Shown: positions 1-7,879 of the stretch, in pieces | Numbering within the stretch: position 1 is the first letter of the stretch | How the letters are laid out: every line of letters starts with the position of its first letter | Source of the DNA: an uncultured Bacilli bacterium | GTDB lineage: Bacteria > Bacillota_I > Bacilli_A > RF39 > UBA660 | NCBI GenBank assembly: GCA_934090795.1 | Contig: CAKOJQ010000016.1 | Span: 1 to 18,908 of the forward strand | Direction of reading: 5' to 3' | DNA: 18,908 bases | The notes under the pieces: model-generated | Told to the model about the DNA's origin: nothing | Database searches by the model: none | What the model saw: only the letters and a program-made list of their open reading frames with translations | Program-made: the position numbers and the translations under genes

Positions 1-33
1 ACCCCAATTGAGTATAGAACTCAACTAGGGTTT
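1..33. terminator. possible terminator hairpin at window edge
   Basis: A 6-bp stem (TTGAGT 8-13 with ACTCAA 19-24) has an outer ACCC/GGGT pairing. It lies about 70 nt beyond the stop of the second ABC exporter gene, so it could end the merR-ABC transcript. The downstream side, including any U-tract, is outside the window, so this is tentative. No gene is visible in 34-102. Confidence 0.3.
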
Positions 34-102
34 AAATAAATGTTTTTTACTGTCTACTTTTCGTTGACAACTTCAGTGAATTTAGCCGTTTTATTTTAAT
101 TA

Positions 103-1854
103 TTATTTACTTTTATTATCTTCATTTTTATATAAATCAGCATATATTTTACAAGTTTTTAATAATTCTTTATGCGAGCCTACACCTTCTACAGTTCCTT
201 TATTTATAACATATATTTTATCAGAATTTATTACGGTTGATAATCGATGGGCTATTATCAGTATTGTGTATTTTCCTTTTAAGTTTTCAATTGCTTTTTG
301 GATTTTTTCTTGGGTTGTGTTATCTAAACTACTTGTTGCTTCATCAAATAATAATACTTCAGTATTTAATAATAGTGCTCTTGCTATTGCTATTCTTTGG
401 CGTTGTCCTCCTGATAATGTTACACCACCTTCTCCTACTATTGTTTTATATTTATTTGGTAAGCTTTCGATAAATTCATCTAAACAGGCCATTTTACAAG
501 CTTTTTCAATTTCTTTTTTAGTAGCATTTTTCTTTATTATTCTTAAATTGTCTTCTATACTCATATTAAATATATAGGCATTTTGACTTATTACTGATAG
601 ATTGCCTCTTATTGAATCCTTGGTTAATTCATTAATACTTTCTCCATCAAATAAGATTTCACCACTATCTGGTTTATTTAAAGCACTTATTAAATTAAAG
701 ATTGTACTTTTACCGGCTCCCGATGGGCCAACAAAACCAACTACTTCATTTGGTAATACTTCTAAATTTAAATTCTTTAATACAGGTATATTTTCTTCAT
801 ATGAGAAGTTAACATCTTTAAATTCAATATGTCCTTTAAATTTAGATATGTTTTTATTTCCGAATTTTTCTTTAGGAAATTCTTCACATCCTAATAATCC
901 AAAAATACGATTACATGATAGATTAAAATCATTAATGGTATTTGATAAATAAGATAAAGTATAAGTAATGCTTTGAACAGAACTGCTGTAATTATATAAA
1001 ATTAAAGCTGCTTCAGTTGTTAATTCATTTTTATATATTAAAAATATTATAAGTAAACCGGAAGCAAAATCACCCAATGCTTTTATAAATAGCATAATTG
1101 AATATAATTTTTTTCTTTCTACTTCATATTTATAGTTTATTTTATTAGCATCATCAATATATTCTTCTGTTTTATTTAAAAATGATTTTTCCGCATTAAG
1201 AATCTTTATATCTTTTGTTCCCTTAATAATTTCTGAAACAAATCCACCAGTTTTATCCCTATTTTCTCTTTGTTTTTGATTATTCTTGTAATTAATTTTG
1301 TAAGAATAATTGTTAAATAATAAAACCATGACAATAAAGAAAATATATAATAAACCAACATAAATATTTATCACACATATTGCAAATATTAAGCCAATTC
1401 TTCCTAATAGAGACATTAATAAATCTAGTAAATTTGTTATATTTTTTGCTAAATTATTAGTATCATTATTTATTCTTTCAATTAAAACTCCACTAGATGT
1501 TTGATTTAAAGTACTTTGATTTATTTTAAGACTTTCACTAATTAATTCCAATTGAAGATTTTTTTTAATTTGATAGTTTATTTTATTAAAAATGATTGAA
1601 AAAAGGTATTTTAATAAAGAATCTGCCGAATCTATTACAAATAATGCCATTACCATAATTAATAAAATATTTAATTTATTATTAGATAGTGCAAGAAGAG
1701 ATTTTGCAATTACTAATGGATAAAGAAAATAAATAATTATAATTATCAAATCTATTATTACCGCTTTAATTATATTTTTCTTGGTATTTTTATTATATTT
1801 ATATATTTTTATAAAATTTCTAATTGTTTCATTAAAATCTTTAATTTTTTTCAT
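103..1854 (-). CDS. ABC exporter, fused transmembrane and ATPase domains (second of pair)
   Basis: Half-size exporter (583 aa) in the cytoplasmic membrane, probably pairing with the preceding gene product to pump a lipid, peptide or drug; the substrate is unknown. The N-terminal half holds several hydrophobic segments of a type-1 exporter fold. The C-terminal ATPase has Walker A (GPSGAGKST), Q-loop, signature LSGGQRQ, Walker B with catalytic Glu (LLFDEATSSLD) and the H-loop His (IIAHRLS), so it looks catalytically competent. The frame extends upstream to a TTG at 1875, but the ATG at 1854 is preceded by AGAGG at proper spacing and is preferred. The gene starts about 50 nt after the first exporter gene ends, so the two are probably co-transcribed from the merR promoter. 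Its ATPase region is nearly identical in DNA to that of its neighbour, while the membrane halves are clearly different. Confidence 0.93.
   Translation of the reverse strand: MKKIKDFNETIRNFIKIYKYNKNTKKNIIKAVIIDLIIIIIYFLYPLVIAKSLLALSNNKLNILLIMVMALFVIDSADSLLKYLFSIIFNKINYQIKKNLQLELISESLKINQSTLNQTSSGVLIERINNDTNNLAKNITNLLDLLMSLLGRIGLIFAICVINIYVGLLYIFFIVMVLLFNNYSYKINYKNNQKQRENRDKTGGFVSEIIKGTKDIKILNAEKSFLNKTEEYIDDANKINYKYEVERKKLYSIMLFIKALGDFASGLLIIFLIYKNELTTEAALILYNYSSSVQSITYTLSYLSNTINDFNLSCNRIFGLLGCEEFPKEKFGNKNISKFKGHIEFKDVNFSYEENIPVLKNLNLEVLPNEVVGFVGPSGAGKSTIFNLISALNKPDSGEILFDGESINELTKDSIRGNLSVISQNAYIFNMSIEDNLRIIKKNATKKEIEKACKMACLDEFIESLPNKYKTIVGEGGVTLSGGQRQRIAIARALLLNTEVLLFDEATSSLDNTTQEKIQKAIENLKGKYTILIIAHRLSTVINSDKIYVINKGTVEGVGSHKELLKTCKIYADLYKNEDNKSK
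264..881. repeat. ATPase-region direct repeat, copy 1
   Basis: By eye this tract is identical base for base to 2062-2679 (offset 1798). Outside it the two ABC genes diverge: differences reappear at 257 and 263 on one side and at 882 on the other. It covers Walker A through Walker B and the H-loop. Identity stopping inside the genes points to recent gene conversion rather than whole-gene duplication. Confidence 0.85.
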
Positions 1855-1903
1855 ATATACCTCTTTTACACTCAATCTAATTTTATCATATTTTATATAT
1901 TAA

Positions 1904-3655
1904 TCAATTTTTATTATCTTCATTTTTATATAAATCAGCATATGTTTTACAAGTTTTTAATAATTCTTTATGTGTTCCTACGCCTTCTACAGTTCCTTTA
2001 TTTATAACATATATTTTATCAGAATTTATAACAGTTGATAATCGATGGGCTATTATTAGTATCGTGTATTTTCCTTTTAAGTTTTCAATTGCTTTTTGGA
2101 TTTTTTCTTGGGTTGTGTTATCTAAACTACTTGTTGCTTCATCAAATAATAATACTTCAGTATTTAATAATAGTGCTCTTGCTATTGCTATTCTTTGGCG
2201 TTGTCCTCCTGATAATGTTACACCACCTTCTCCTACTATTGTTTTATATTTATTTGGTAAGCTTTCGATAAATTCATCTAAACAGGCCATTTTACAAGCT
2301 TTTTCAATTTCTTTTTTAGTAGCATTTTTCTTTATTATTCTTAAATTGTCTTCTATACTCATATTAAATATATAGGCATTTTGACTTATTACTGATAGAT
2401 TGCCTCTTATTGAATCCTTGGTTAATTCATTAATACTTTCTCCATCAAATAAGATTTCACCACTATCTGGTTTATTTAAAGCACTTATTAAATTAAAGAT
2501 TGTACTTTTACCGGCTCCCGATGGGCCAACAAAACCAACTACTTCATTTGGTAATACTTCTAAATTTAAATTCTTTAATACAGGTATATTTTCTTCATAT
2601 GAGAAGTTAACATCTTTAAATTCAATATGTCCTTTAAATTTAGATATGTTTTTATTTCCGAATTTTTCTTTAGGAAATTTATTATCATCCAAAATATCAT
2701 ATGTACGATTAGAATCTAATACAAAATTACTTATCCAAAAATGAATAGATGATAAATCAGATTTAAGGCAGCTTATATTGCCTTTGTAATTATATATAAT
2801 TAAGGCAGATTCAATACTTAAATTTCCATTCATTAATTCATAAACTATTATTAAACCAATTAATAATTTTGATAATTCACTTATTAATGAAGAAATTGTT
2901 GATAGTTTTTCATTTGTGATATTAGATTTTAATCTTACAGTATTAGCATTATTCATATATTTATCGGCTTCTTCTAAAAATGATTCTTCAGCATTAAGAA
3001 TTTTAATATCTTTAGTTCCTCTAACAATTTCCGAAATAAATCCACTAGTTTTATCAACTAAATTATAAACCTTTTCACCATTTTTATAACTAACGTTATC
3101 AGAATATTTATCATATAATGCACTTATTAACATTAAAATTGTATAAGTTATTCCAATCGGTAAATCAAGATTAATCACAACTATTAAAACTCCCAAATCT
3201 CCTAATAAATTAAATATACTTTCAGCAATACGTATTAATCTGGAAGATAAATTAGTAGCACCATTAATTCTTTCAATAAAGGTTCCACTATTTTCTTTAT
3301 TTAAAATATTTTGATCTATAGTTAAAGTTGCTCTAGTAAGTTCTAATTGCAACTTTCTTTTTATTTTAAAATCATAGTAACGATTCATTTTACTTGATAT
3401 TAATCTTAAAAATATACTGACTATATATGTTATCGTTTGAACTATAATTATATATAAAAGATTATTAAATAATCCATTTGTTAAGTAGGAAATATATTTT
3501 GCGGATAAAATAGGAGTAACAAATCCAATTCCAGAAACTATAAGATTAATAATTAATATTGTTAATAATGTTCCTTTATAATTTTTTGAATATTTTAAAG
3601 TTATCTTGGCATTTTTTATAAAATTTTTATATAAATGTTTTTTATCTTTTTCCAT
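1904..3655 (-). CDS. ABC exporter, fused transmembrane and ATPase domains (first of pair)
   Basis: Half-size exporter of 583 aa with the same architecture as the next gene: N-terminal hydrophobic segments (residues about 25-330), then an ATPase with Walker A GPSGAGKST, signature LSGGQRQ, Walker B DEATSSLD and the H-loop His. From about residue 335 to the end the protein is almost identical to its partner, whereas the membrane half shows only family-level similarity. The simplest reading is a heterodimer whose ATPase halves have been homogenised. Start: ATG at 3655 with AGAAGG about 8 nt upstream. It lies 43 nt after merR, in the same orientation. A MerR regulator directly ahead suggests inducible export of a toxic or antimicrobial compound; this is inferred from context only. 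Confidence 0.93.
   Translation of the reverse strand: MEKDKKHLYKNFIKNAKITLKYSKNYKGTLLTILIINLIVSGIGFVTPILSAKYISYLTNGLFNNLLYIIIVQTITYIVSIFLRLISSKMNRYYDFKIKRKLQLELTRATLTIDQNILNKENSGTFIERINGATNLSSRLIRIAESIFNLLGDLGVLIVVINLDLPIGITYTILMLISALYDKYSDNVSYKNGEKVYNLVDKTSGFISEIVRGTKDIKILNAEESFLEEADKYMNNANTVRLKSNITNEKLSTISSLISELSKLLIGLIIVYELMNGNLSIESALIIYNYKGNISCLKSDLSSIHFWISNFVLDSNRTYDILDDNKFPKEKFGNKNISKFKGHIEFKDVNFSYEENIPVLKNLNLEVLPNEVVGFVGPSGAGKSTIFNLISALNKPDSGEILFDGESINELTKDSIRGNLSVISQNAYIFNMSIEDNLRIIKKNATKKEIEKACKMACLDEFIESLPNKYKTIVGEGGVTLSGGQRQRIAIARALLLNTEVLLFDEATSSLDNTTQEKIQKAIENLKGKYTILIIAHRLSTVINSDKIYVINKGTVEGVGTHKELLKTCKTYADLYKNEDNKN
2062..2679. repeat. ATPase-region direct repeat, copy 2
   Basis: Partner of 264-881. 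The next about 100 bp toward the gene 3' end are still very similar but carry scattered differences. The membrane-domain side diverges abruptly after 2679. Confidence 0.85.
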
Positions 3656-3698
3656 CTTTACTACCTTCTCTTTAATTTAAATTATATAATAATATAAT

Positions 3699-4115
3699 TT
3701 AAGCTGCTATATTATTATCTTTATTTGGGGTTAAAACTAAAACTTTTGGTTTGTTAGTTTGGTTATTTTGAGATTTATCTTTTACATTTGAAAGTTCTTG
3801 TTCGATAATCATTAACCTTTTTTGTTTTTTGGTTAATAAGTCTATTTTATCATTTAGTTCTTTTCTTTTTGAGGCAATAACTTCCGCAGTTAAATTATCT
3901 TTACAATTTGATATTTCTTCTAAAGTAAAATCTAATGATTTTAGTAATATTATTAATTTGCATTCACTTATATTAGCTTCATTGTAATAACGATAACCAG
4001 TAAATTCATCAACATATGATGGCTCTAATAATCCATACTCATCATAGTATCTTAAAGTTTTTATTGGTAAATTAACTATTTTAGAAAATTCTCCTATTTT
4101 ATATAGATTATTCAT
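3699..4115 (-). CDS. MerR-family transcriptional regulator
   Basis: 138-aa DNA-binding regulator. The N-terminal winged helix has the family signature: YKIGEFSKIVNLPIKTLRYY, then DEYGLLEP and a GYRYY turn. A dimerisation coiled coil follows (about residues 75-115), rich in Lys and Glu. The C-terminal tail is short and Asn/Lys-rich, so there is no large effector domain of the GyrI type and no obvious metal-binding Cys set. The frame is open upstream to 4169, but the ATG at 4115 gives the correct MerR N-terminus and is preceded by GGAAG. Upstream lies a promoter with the distorted 19-bp spacer typical of MerR targets, so it probably controls its own transcription together with the two ABC exporters downstream. 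The inducer is unknown. Confidence 0.92.
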   Translation of the reverse strand: MNNLYKIGEFSKIVNLPIKTLRYYDEYGLLEPSYVDEFTGYRYYNEANISECKLIILLKSLDFTLEEISNCKDNLTAEVIASKRKELNDKIDLLTKKQKRLMIIEQELSNVKDKSQNNQTNKPKVLVLTPNKDNNIAA

Positions 4116-4138
4116 ATAATTTCTTCCTTTCGAGGAAT

Positions 4139-4169
4139 ATAATAACACTCCAGTTAGGTGGAGTGTCAA
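4139..4169 (-). promoter_or_regulatory. MerR-type promoter and operator (19-bp spacer)
   Basis: On the minus strand TTGACA (4169-4164) and TATTAT (4144-4139) are separated by 19 bp. The interval 4145-4166 is a perfect palindrome of 8+8 bp around 6 bp (ACACTCCA/TGGAGTGT), reaching into the -35. An over-long spacer filled by a dyad is the classic arrangement for MerR regulators, which bind and untwist the promoter on induction. It lies directly ahead of merR. Confidence 0.88.
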
Positions 4170-4183
4170 CTATTTTTACAAGT

Positions 4184-4205
4184 ATTAGATTGTTTTTAAT
4201 CTAAT
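4184..4205 (-). terminator. hairpin after spoVD, weak terminator candidate
   Basis: ATTAGATT pairs with AATCTAAT around a 6-nt loop, overlapping the spoVD stop codon. No strong U-tract follows on the minus strand, so it is a weak terminator at best. It separates spoVD from the merR promoter. Confidence 0.4.
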
Positions 4206-5061
4206 AATATTTTAACGATACTATTTTCTTTTACAAAAGTATTTCCTTCTGGCATTTGATATATTACTTTTTCACCACTTCCTGAGTATTCTATTTTAAA
4301 CCCTTTTAAAGATTTTTTAGCAGTATCTAAATCATTTCCTATAACATCTGGCAATTTAATATATTTAGTATCTAGCCATGTATATTCTCTAGCTCTATCT
4401 GTTTCTACTTTAGGTATATTTTGGCTATCTATAATACTTAGCATAATATTTTTAGCAATTGGTGCGGCAACTGTCCCACCATACTGAGTGATACCTTTAG
4501 GATTATCAACTGCAACATAGACTACGTATTTAGGGTTATCTGCTGGTAAGAAGCCAATAAATGAAACAATATAATTACCAACCATATATTTACCATCTTT
4601 AACTTTTTGAGCTGTTCCGGTTTTACCACCTACACGGTAATTTTCAATATAAGCATTTTTACCTGTACCGTTTTGGACTACACTTTCAAGGGCAAATCTG
4701 ACTAAGTTACTAGTTTCTTCAGTTACGATATTTTCTCTAACTACTTGTTTTTTATTAAGAACAATTACATTATTTGTTTCAGGTTCACTTATAGATTTTA
4801 CTATGTAGGGTTTATATAATGTTCCACCATTAATAGTGGCTGATACTCCCGTTACTTGCTGTATAGGCGTTACACTTATTCCTTGGCCAAAAGCGGTTGT
4901 TGCGGTTTCAACAGGTCCCATTTTAGATAATTTAAACATGATACCACTGGCTTCACCATTTAAATCAATTCCGGTCTTTTTACCAAAACCAAATTTTTCT
5001 AAGTATGAATATAAAGTTTCAGTACCTAATCTTTGGCCTAATACGACAAAACCGGGGTTGC
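4196..5061 (-). CDS. spoVD: SpoVD-like penicillin-binding protein, 3' fragment of split gene
   Basis: C-terminal part of a class B peptidoglycan transpeptidase. Read from the element junction it begins NPGFVVLGQRLG, just after the SxN motif, continues through a transpeptidase core containing the KTG triad (GGKTGTAQ) and ends with one PASTA domain (about the last 60 residues, starting LPDVIG). In the integrated state it has no proper start. The first in-frame Met (codon at 4939) has no convincing ribosome site, so this half is probably not made as a working protein. Joined to 11133-12174 through one TTGC core, it restores an uninterrupted frame of 635 aa, close to the length of Bacillus subtilis SpoVD. 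That protein matches well in remembered sequence, for example in the CWKRGGHG and GPVE-TTAFGQG regions. The role would be spore-cortex peptidoglycan synthesis. Confidence 0.9.
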
Positions 5062-6752
5062 TTGGTGTTCACACAGCAACACTTTAAGACCGAAGAATGC
5101 CTTGCACAAGCAAGGTTTTTAGAACTCAAACTTTTTAATGAGTTATCTTCGTTCATATCTAAATCTATGTCTATGTCTGGAGTATTAAAGTCATAATATA
5201 CTTTTAATCTTACATTTTTTCTATCACCATTGATTTTTTCAATCTCTACTTTTTCAACTAATAAATTAATTAGATATGCTAAATTTTCTTTTATATCTAA
5301 TTTAGTATTTAAAGAATTTTCAATAGTTTCTAATTTCTTCTTTAATTTTTCTTCTTCCAAATCACTTTGTGAATGGTTATCAAGTTGTTTTTGTAAATTA
5401 AATAATTCTACATTGAATTTATCATTTCTTTTCTTAAATTCAAAATCATCTATCATACCTTTAATACTTAAATCTAATAATTTATCTTTCTGTTTTTCAA
5501 TAGCACTAATTTTACTATTCACATCTTCAATATCAAAATCATTACTATAATTTTCAATTATATTTCTATATTCATTAAGAACTAAATTTATATACTGTTT
5601 TTTGTTTTTTATGAAATCAGTAAATAAATCTATAAATACTTTATCTAAATATGATTCTCTAATATTTGGTGATGCACATTTAGATACACCATCTACTTTA
5701 TAAGTTCTACAAGCCCATACTGGATTATTTGCACGATTAGAGCCACCATTTCTAATAAATACTGCACCACAATCCTTACAATATAACTTGCATGAATATT
5801 TATATTTCTTGATATGTTCTTCTGCATTTAATATATGCCTAGACGGTAATTTTTTTCTTTTTTCATGAAGTAAATTTGCTTTATCCCATAATTCTTCTGA
5901 TACAATGGCTGGGATTCTATCATCTTTATATATAACTTGTCTTTCTTTTGGAACTTTCTTTTTCTTATGAGTTTTATAATCTTCAACTTCTGTAAGTCTA
6001 GCAGTATAATATCCTTTATATCTAGGATTCGTTAAGAACTTGGCTAGGGTTGTTTGAGAATATGGCTCTCCCTTAGAATTTAGATAACCCATACTAGCAA
6101 GTTCTTCACCAATCTTTTTTAAACCTATACTACCACTTGCATAAGTAGTAAATAAATATTCTATTATTGGTGCTTCTTTGGGATTTATTTCATATCTACC
6201 ATTTTTCTTAAAATAACCAGTTAAATTACCACCAATAAGTTTGCCATCTTTAATCATACGATTAACGCCAAATTTAACTCTTTCAGATAGTTTTCTAACT
6301 TCATCTTGGGCTAGACTAGACATAATAGTTAATCTAAATTCAGCATCTTCTTGAATTGTATTTAAGTTATCTGATAAGAAATAAACAATAACGCCATTTT
6401 TTAATAGATACTCGGTATATTTAATACTATCAACTGTATTTCTTGAAAATCTTGATATTTCCTTAGTTAATATTAAATCTATTTTACCTAAAGTGGCATC
6501 TTCAATCATTTTTAAAAACGAATCTCTATGTTTTACTGCAGTACCAGAAATTCCCTCATCAATGTAACCCTTAACTAAAGTCCAATTCTTATTTTCAGCA
6601 ATCATTTCTTCAAAATAATTTTGTTGGTTTTCAAGTGAATTTAATTGATCATCTTTATCAGTAGAAACACGAGCATAATAACCAACTCGTAAATTCATAT
6701 CATAAATTGTTTTTCCTTTTCGCAAGTTTTCTCTGGCTTTTTTTATATCCAT
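5019..6752 (-). CDS. large serine recombinase / integrase
   Basis: 577-aa site-specific recombinase that would integrate and excise the element. Domains: resolvase catalytic domain (about 20-165) with the nucleophile Ser30 in YYARVSTDK and the active-site motif SRFSRN; recombinase DNA-binding domain (about 190-300); zinc ribbon with Cys325, Cys328, Cys348 and Cys359; and a long coiled coil (about 400-485) typical of large serine integrases. Start: ATG at 6752 with a purine-rich site (AAAGGA) upstream. The natural domain ends near residue 538. The remaining tail is Cys-rich and unlike the rest, and residues 566-577 are encoded by host spoVD sequence beyond the attachment core, read in another frame. 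The C-terminus therefore depends on where the element sits. The gene follows a SHOCT-like small gene. Confidence 0.95.
   Translation of the reverse strand: MDIKKARENLRKGKTIYDMNLRVGYYARVSTDKDDQLNSLENQQNYFEEMIAENKNWTLVKGYIDEGISGTAVKHRDSFLKMIEDATLGKIDLILTKEISRFSRNTVDSIKYTEYLLKNGVIVYFLSDNLNTIQEDAEFRLTIMSSLAQDEVRKLSERVKFGVNRMIKDGKLIGGNLTGYFKKNGRYEINPKEAPIIEYLFTTYASGSIGLKKIGEELASMGYLNSKGEPYSQTTLAKFLTNPRYKGYYTARLTEVEDYKTHKKKKVPKERQVIYKDDRIPAIVSEELWDKANLLHEKRKKLPSRHILNAEEHIKKYKYSCKLYCKDCGAVFIRNGGSNRANNPVWACRTYKVDGVSKCASPNIRESYLDKVFIDLFTDFIKNKKQYINLVLNEYRNIIENYSNDFDIEDVNSKISAIEKQKDKLLDLSIKGMIDDFEFKKRNDKFNVELFNLQKQLDNHSQSDLEEEKLKKKLETIENSLNTKLDIKENLAYLINLLVEKVEIEKINGDRKNVRLKVYYDFNTPDIDIDLDMNEDNSLKSLSSKNLACARHSSVLKCCCVNTKQPRFCRIRPKIRY
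5058..5082. repeat. attachment site attR half: core TTGC and terminal inverted repeat
   Basis: Core TTGC at 5058-5061. The element-side arm 5061-5082 reads CTTGGTGT, four variable bases, then ACAGCAACAC. It is the inverted partner of 11106-11127. To the left of the core is spoVD. Confidence 0.85.
5100..5120 (+). terminator. plus-strand terminator inside element end
   Basis: CCTTGC (5100-5105) and GCAAGG (5110-5115) form a 6-bp stem with a 4-nt loop, followed by five T on the + strand. On the minus strand the same bases encode the odd C-terminal tail of the recombinase. No + strand gene leads into it, so it may block outside antisense transcription from entering the element. Confidence 0.5.
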
Positions 6753-6793
6753 ATTACCACAATCCTTTCCTTGTTCCTAAAACCCAAGTCAAC

Positions 6794-7039
6794 TTAGGTT
6801 GCTTGAATGTTACCTCCTTTATTAGAAGTTGTCAAATCATTAATTTTATCTTTATATTCATTTTTAATTTTAGTTAATCTTGATAATAATGATTGTTCCA
6901 TTGCCTTAAATGTTTTTAAATCTATTATTTTTTCATCATATAATTCTTTATTTACAATAAGTCTAAATTCTAACCACTTATATTCAAAAGGTAAATGCTT
7001 TGTACTAAACTTAACTTCTATATCGTTAATTTCATACAT
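6794..7039 (-). CDS. small SHOCT-like protein upstream of recombinase
   Basis: 81-aa soluble protein starting MYEINDIEVKF. Its central part (KELYDEKIIDLKTFKAMEQ and the following helix) resembles the short C-terminal SHOCT oligomerisation motif, in which an acidic helix and a TFKAME-type segment precede a basic helix. Small SHOCT-like genes are common next to serine recombinases in Clostridia-type elements, and a role as accessory or directionality factor is possible but unproven. The frame is open to 7054, but the ATG at 7039 has GGAGG at good spacing and is preferred. The stop lies about 40 nt before the recombinase start. The end of the gene overlaps a 43-bp segment repeated at 10157-10199. 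Confidence 0.75.
   Translation of the reverse strand: MYEINDIEVKFSTKHLPFEYKWLEFRLIVNKELYDEKIIDLKTFKAMEQSLLSRLTKIKNEYKDKINDLTTSNKGGNIQAT
6798..6840. repeat. 43-bp element repeat, copy 1
   Basis: Matches 10157-10199 at about 36 of 43 positions by eye, with conserved blocks at both ends (GTTGCTTGAATG and TTGTCAAATCAT on the + strand). It includes the end of the SHOCT-like gene and a GGAGGT-like stretch on the minus strand. Confidence 0.8.
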
Positions 7040-7085
7040 TAGAGAAACCTCCATTTTCTCTTAATTTTATGAAAACTAGATAAAA

Positions 7086-7122
7086 AAAGAACAATGTGTC
7101 AAAATTAGACATTATTGTTCTT
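7086..7122 (-). terminator. strong terminator after receiver gene
   Basis: On the minus strand a long stem (AAAGAACAAT pairing with ATTGTTCTTT, plus an inner GTC/GAC part after a small bulge) is followed by seven T. It separates the VanZ/receiver operon from the SHOCT-recombinase pair. The last codons and stop of the receiver gene lie within the stem. Confidence 0.85.
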
Positions 7123-7785
7123 TCCTTTCTCTAAAGTTAAATCTTTTTCTAAAGGATTCTTTAAATGTATTTCAATAGTTGATTTTGTATTATCTCCATT
7201 GTCAATTTCTAAATGATAAACTTCTTTATTTATTTTTCCTTTTAGAAATATTGATTCTTTGGTACTTAATGGTTCTTTTAACTCAAAACTAGCAAATGCA
7301 CGATTATTATTTTCTTTAAACTCAAATATCTTTATTTTATCTTTTAATAAATCATTAACGATATTAACAATATTATTTAACTTATTAGTTTCTACATCAT
7401 CAATAGTTATTATATCTTTACTATCTGTATTTGTTTTTCTCAAATGAACTTTTATTCTAGCGAGTAATTCGGCATTATTAAATGGTTTAGTAATATAATC
7501 ATCAGCACCTAATTCAAATAAATCTAATTTTTTGTCTATATCATTAATTGCTGTAGTTATGATAATAGGAACATCATTAATAGTTTTCAATTTTTTGATA
7601 ATTTCTTCACCATTTTTCCCAGGTAACATTAAATCTAAAACTATTAAATCAATTTGTTTATTATGAATCAACAATGCTTCAGTTCCAGAATATGCAGAAC
7701 TAACATTATATCCATTATTTGATAATAATTCTTGCAACATTTCATTTATATTTTTATCATCTTCTATTATTAAAACTTTTTTCAT
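7105..7785 (-). CDS. response-regulator receiver protein with unrecognised C-terminal domain
   Basis: 226-aa protein. Residues 1-120 form a complete phosphoacceptor receiver domain of the OmpR type: acidic pocket Glu8-Asp9-Asp10, phosphorylation site Asp51 in VLDLMLPG, switch Thr78, and Lys100 in TKPF. The linker (IITIDDVETNK) matches OmpR/PhoB regulators, but the winged-helix DNA-binding domain expected next is absent. Instead there are about 95 residues, predicted mostly strand, that I do not recognise. Output is therefore probably not ordinary DNA binding. No histidine kinase is encoded in the element, so a host kinase would have to act on it. The open frame extends to 7815, but the ATG at 7785 gives the canonical MKKVLIIEDD start. 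The C-terminal codons run into a terminator stem, hinting at a fusion that created this end. Confidence 0.8.
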   Translation of the reverse strand: MKKVLIIEDDKNINEMLQELLSNNGYNVSSAYSGTEALLIHNKQIDLIVLDLMLPGKNGEEIIKKLKTINDVPIIITTAINDIDKKLDLFELGADDYITKPFNNAELLARIKVHLRKTNTDSKDIITIDDVETNKLNNIVNIVNDLLKDKIKIFEFKENNNRAFASFELKEPLSTKESIFLKGKINKEVYHLEIDNGDNTKSTIEIHLKNPLEKDLTLEKGKNNNV

Positions 7786-7879
7786 TAAAGCACCACTAAA
7801 CATATTAACTAACAAATATTATACCACAAAAAGTAATTCTATAATTGAACTGTTCCATAGATTGTAATTTTTCAATTAC

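Noticed and set aside
237..952. Open frames on the + strand opposite the ABC ATPase regions (also at 2035-2744)
   Set aside because: They mirror the codon pattern of the real minus-strand ATPase genes, are repeated with them, and have no ribosome sites or recognisable domains.
4836..5196. Short + strand frames across the spoVD/element junction
   Set aside because: They are antisense to clear SpoVD and recombinase coding sequence and lack start signals.
6807..7064. 85-codon + strand frame opposite the SHOCT-like gene
   Set aside because: It is antisense to a gene with a good ribosome site and has no domain or start signal of its own.
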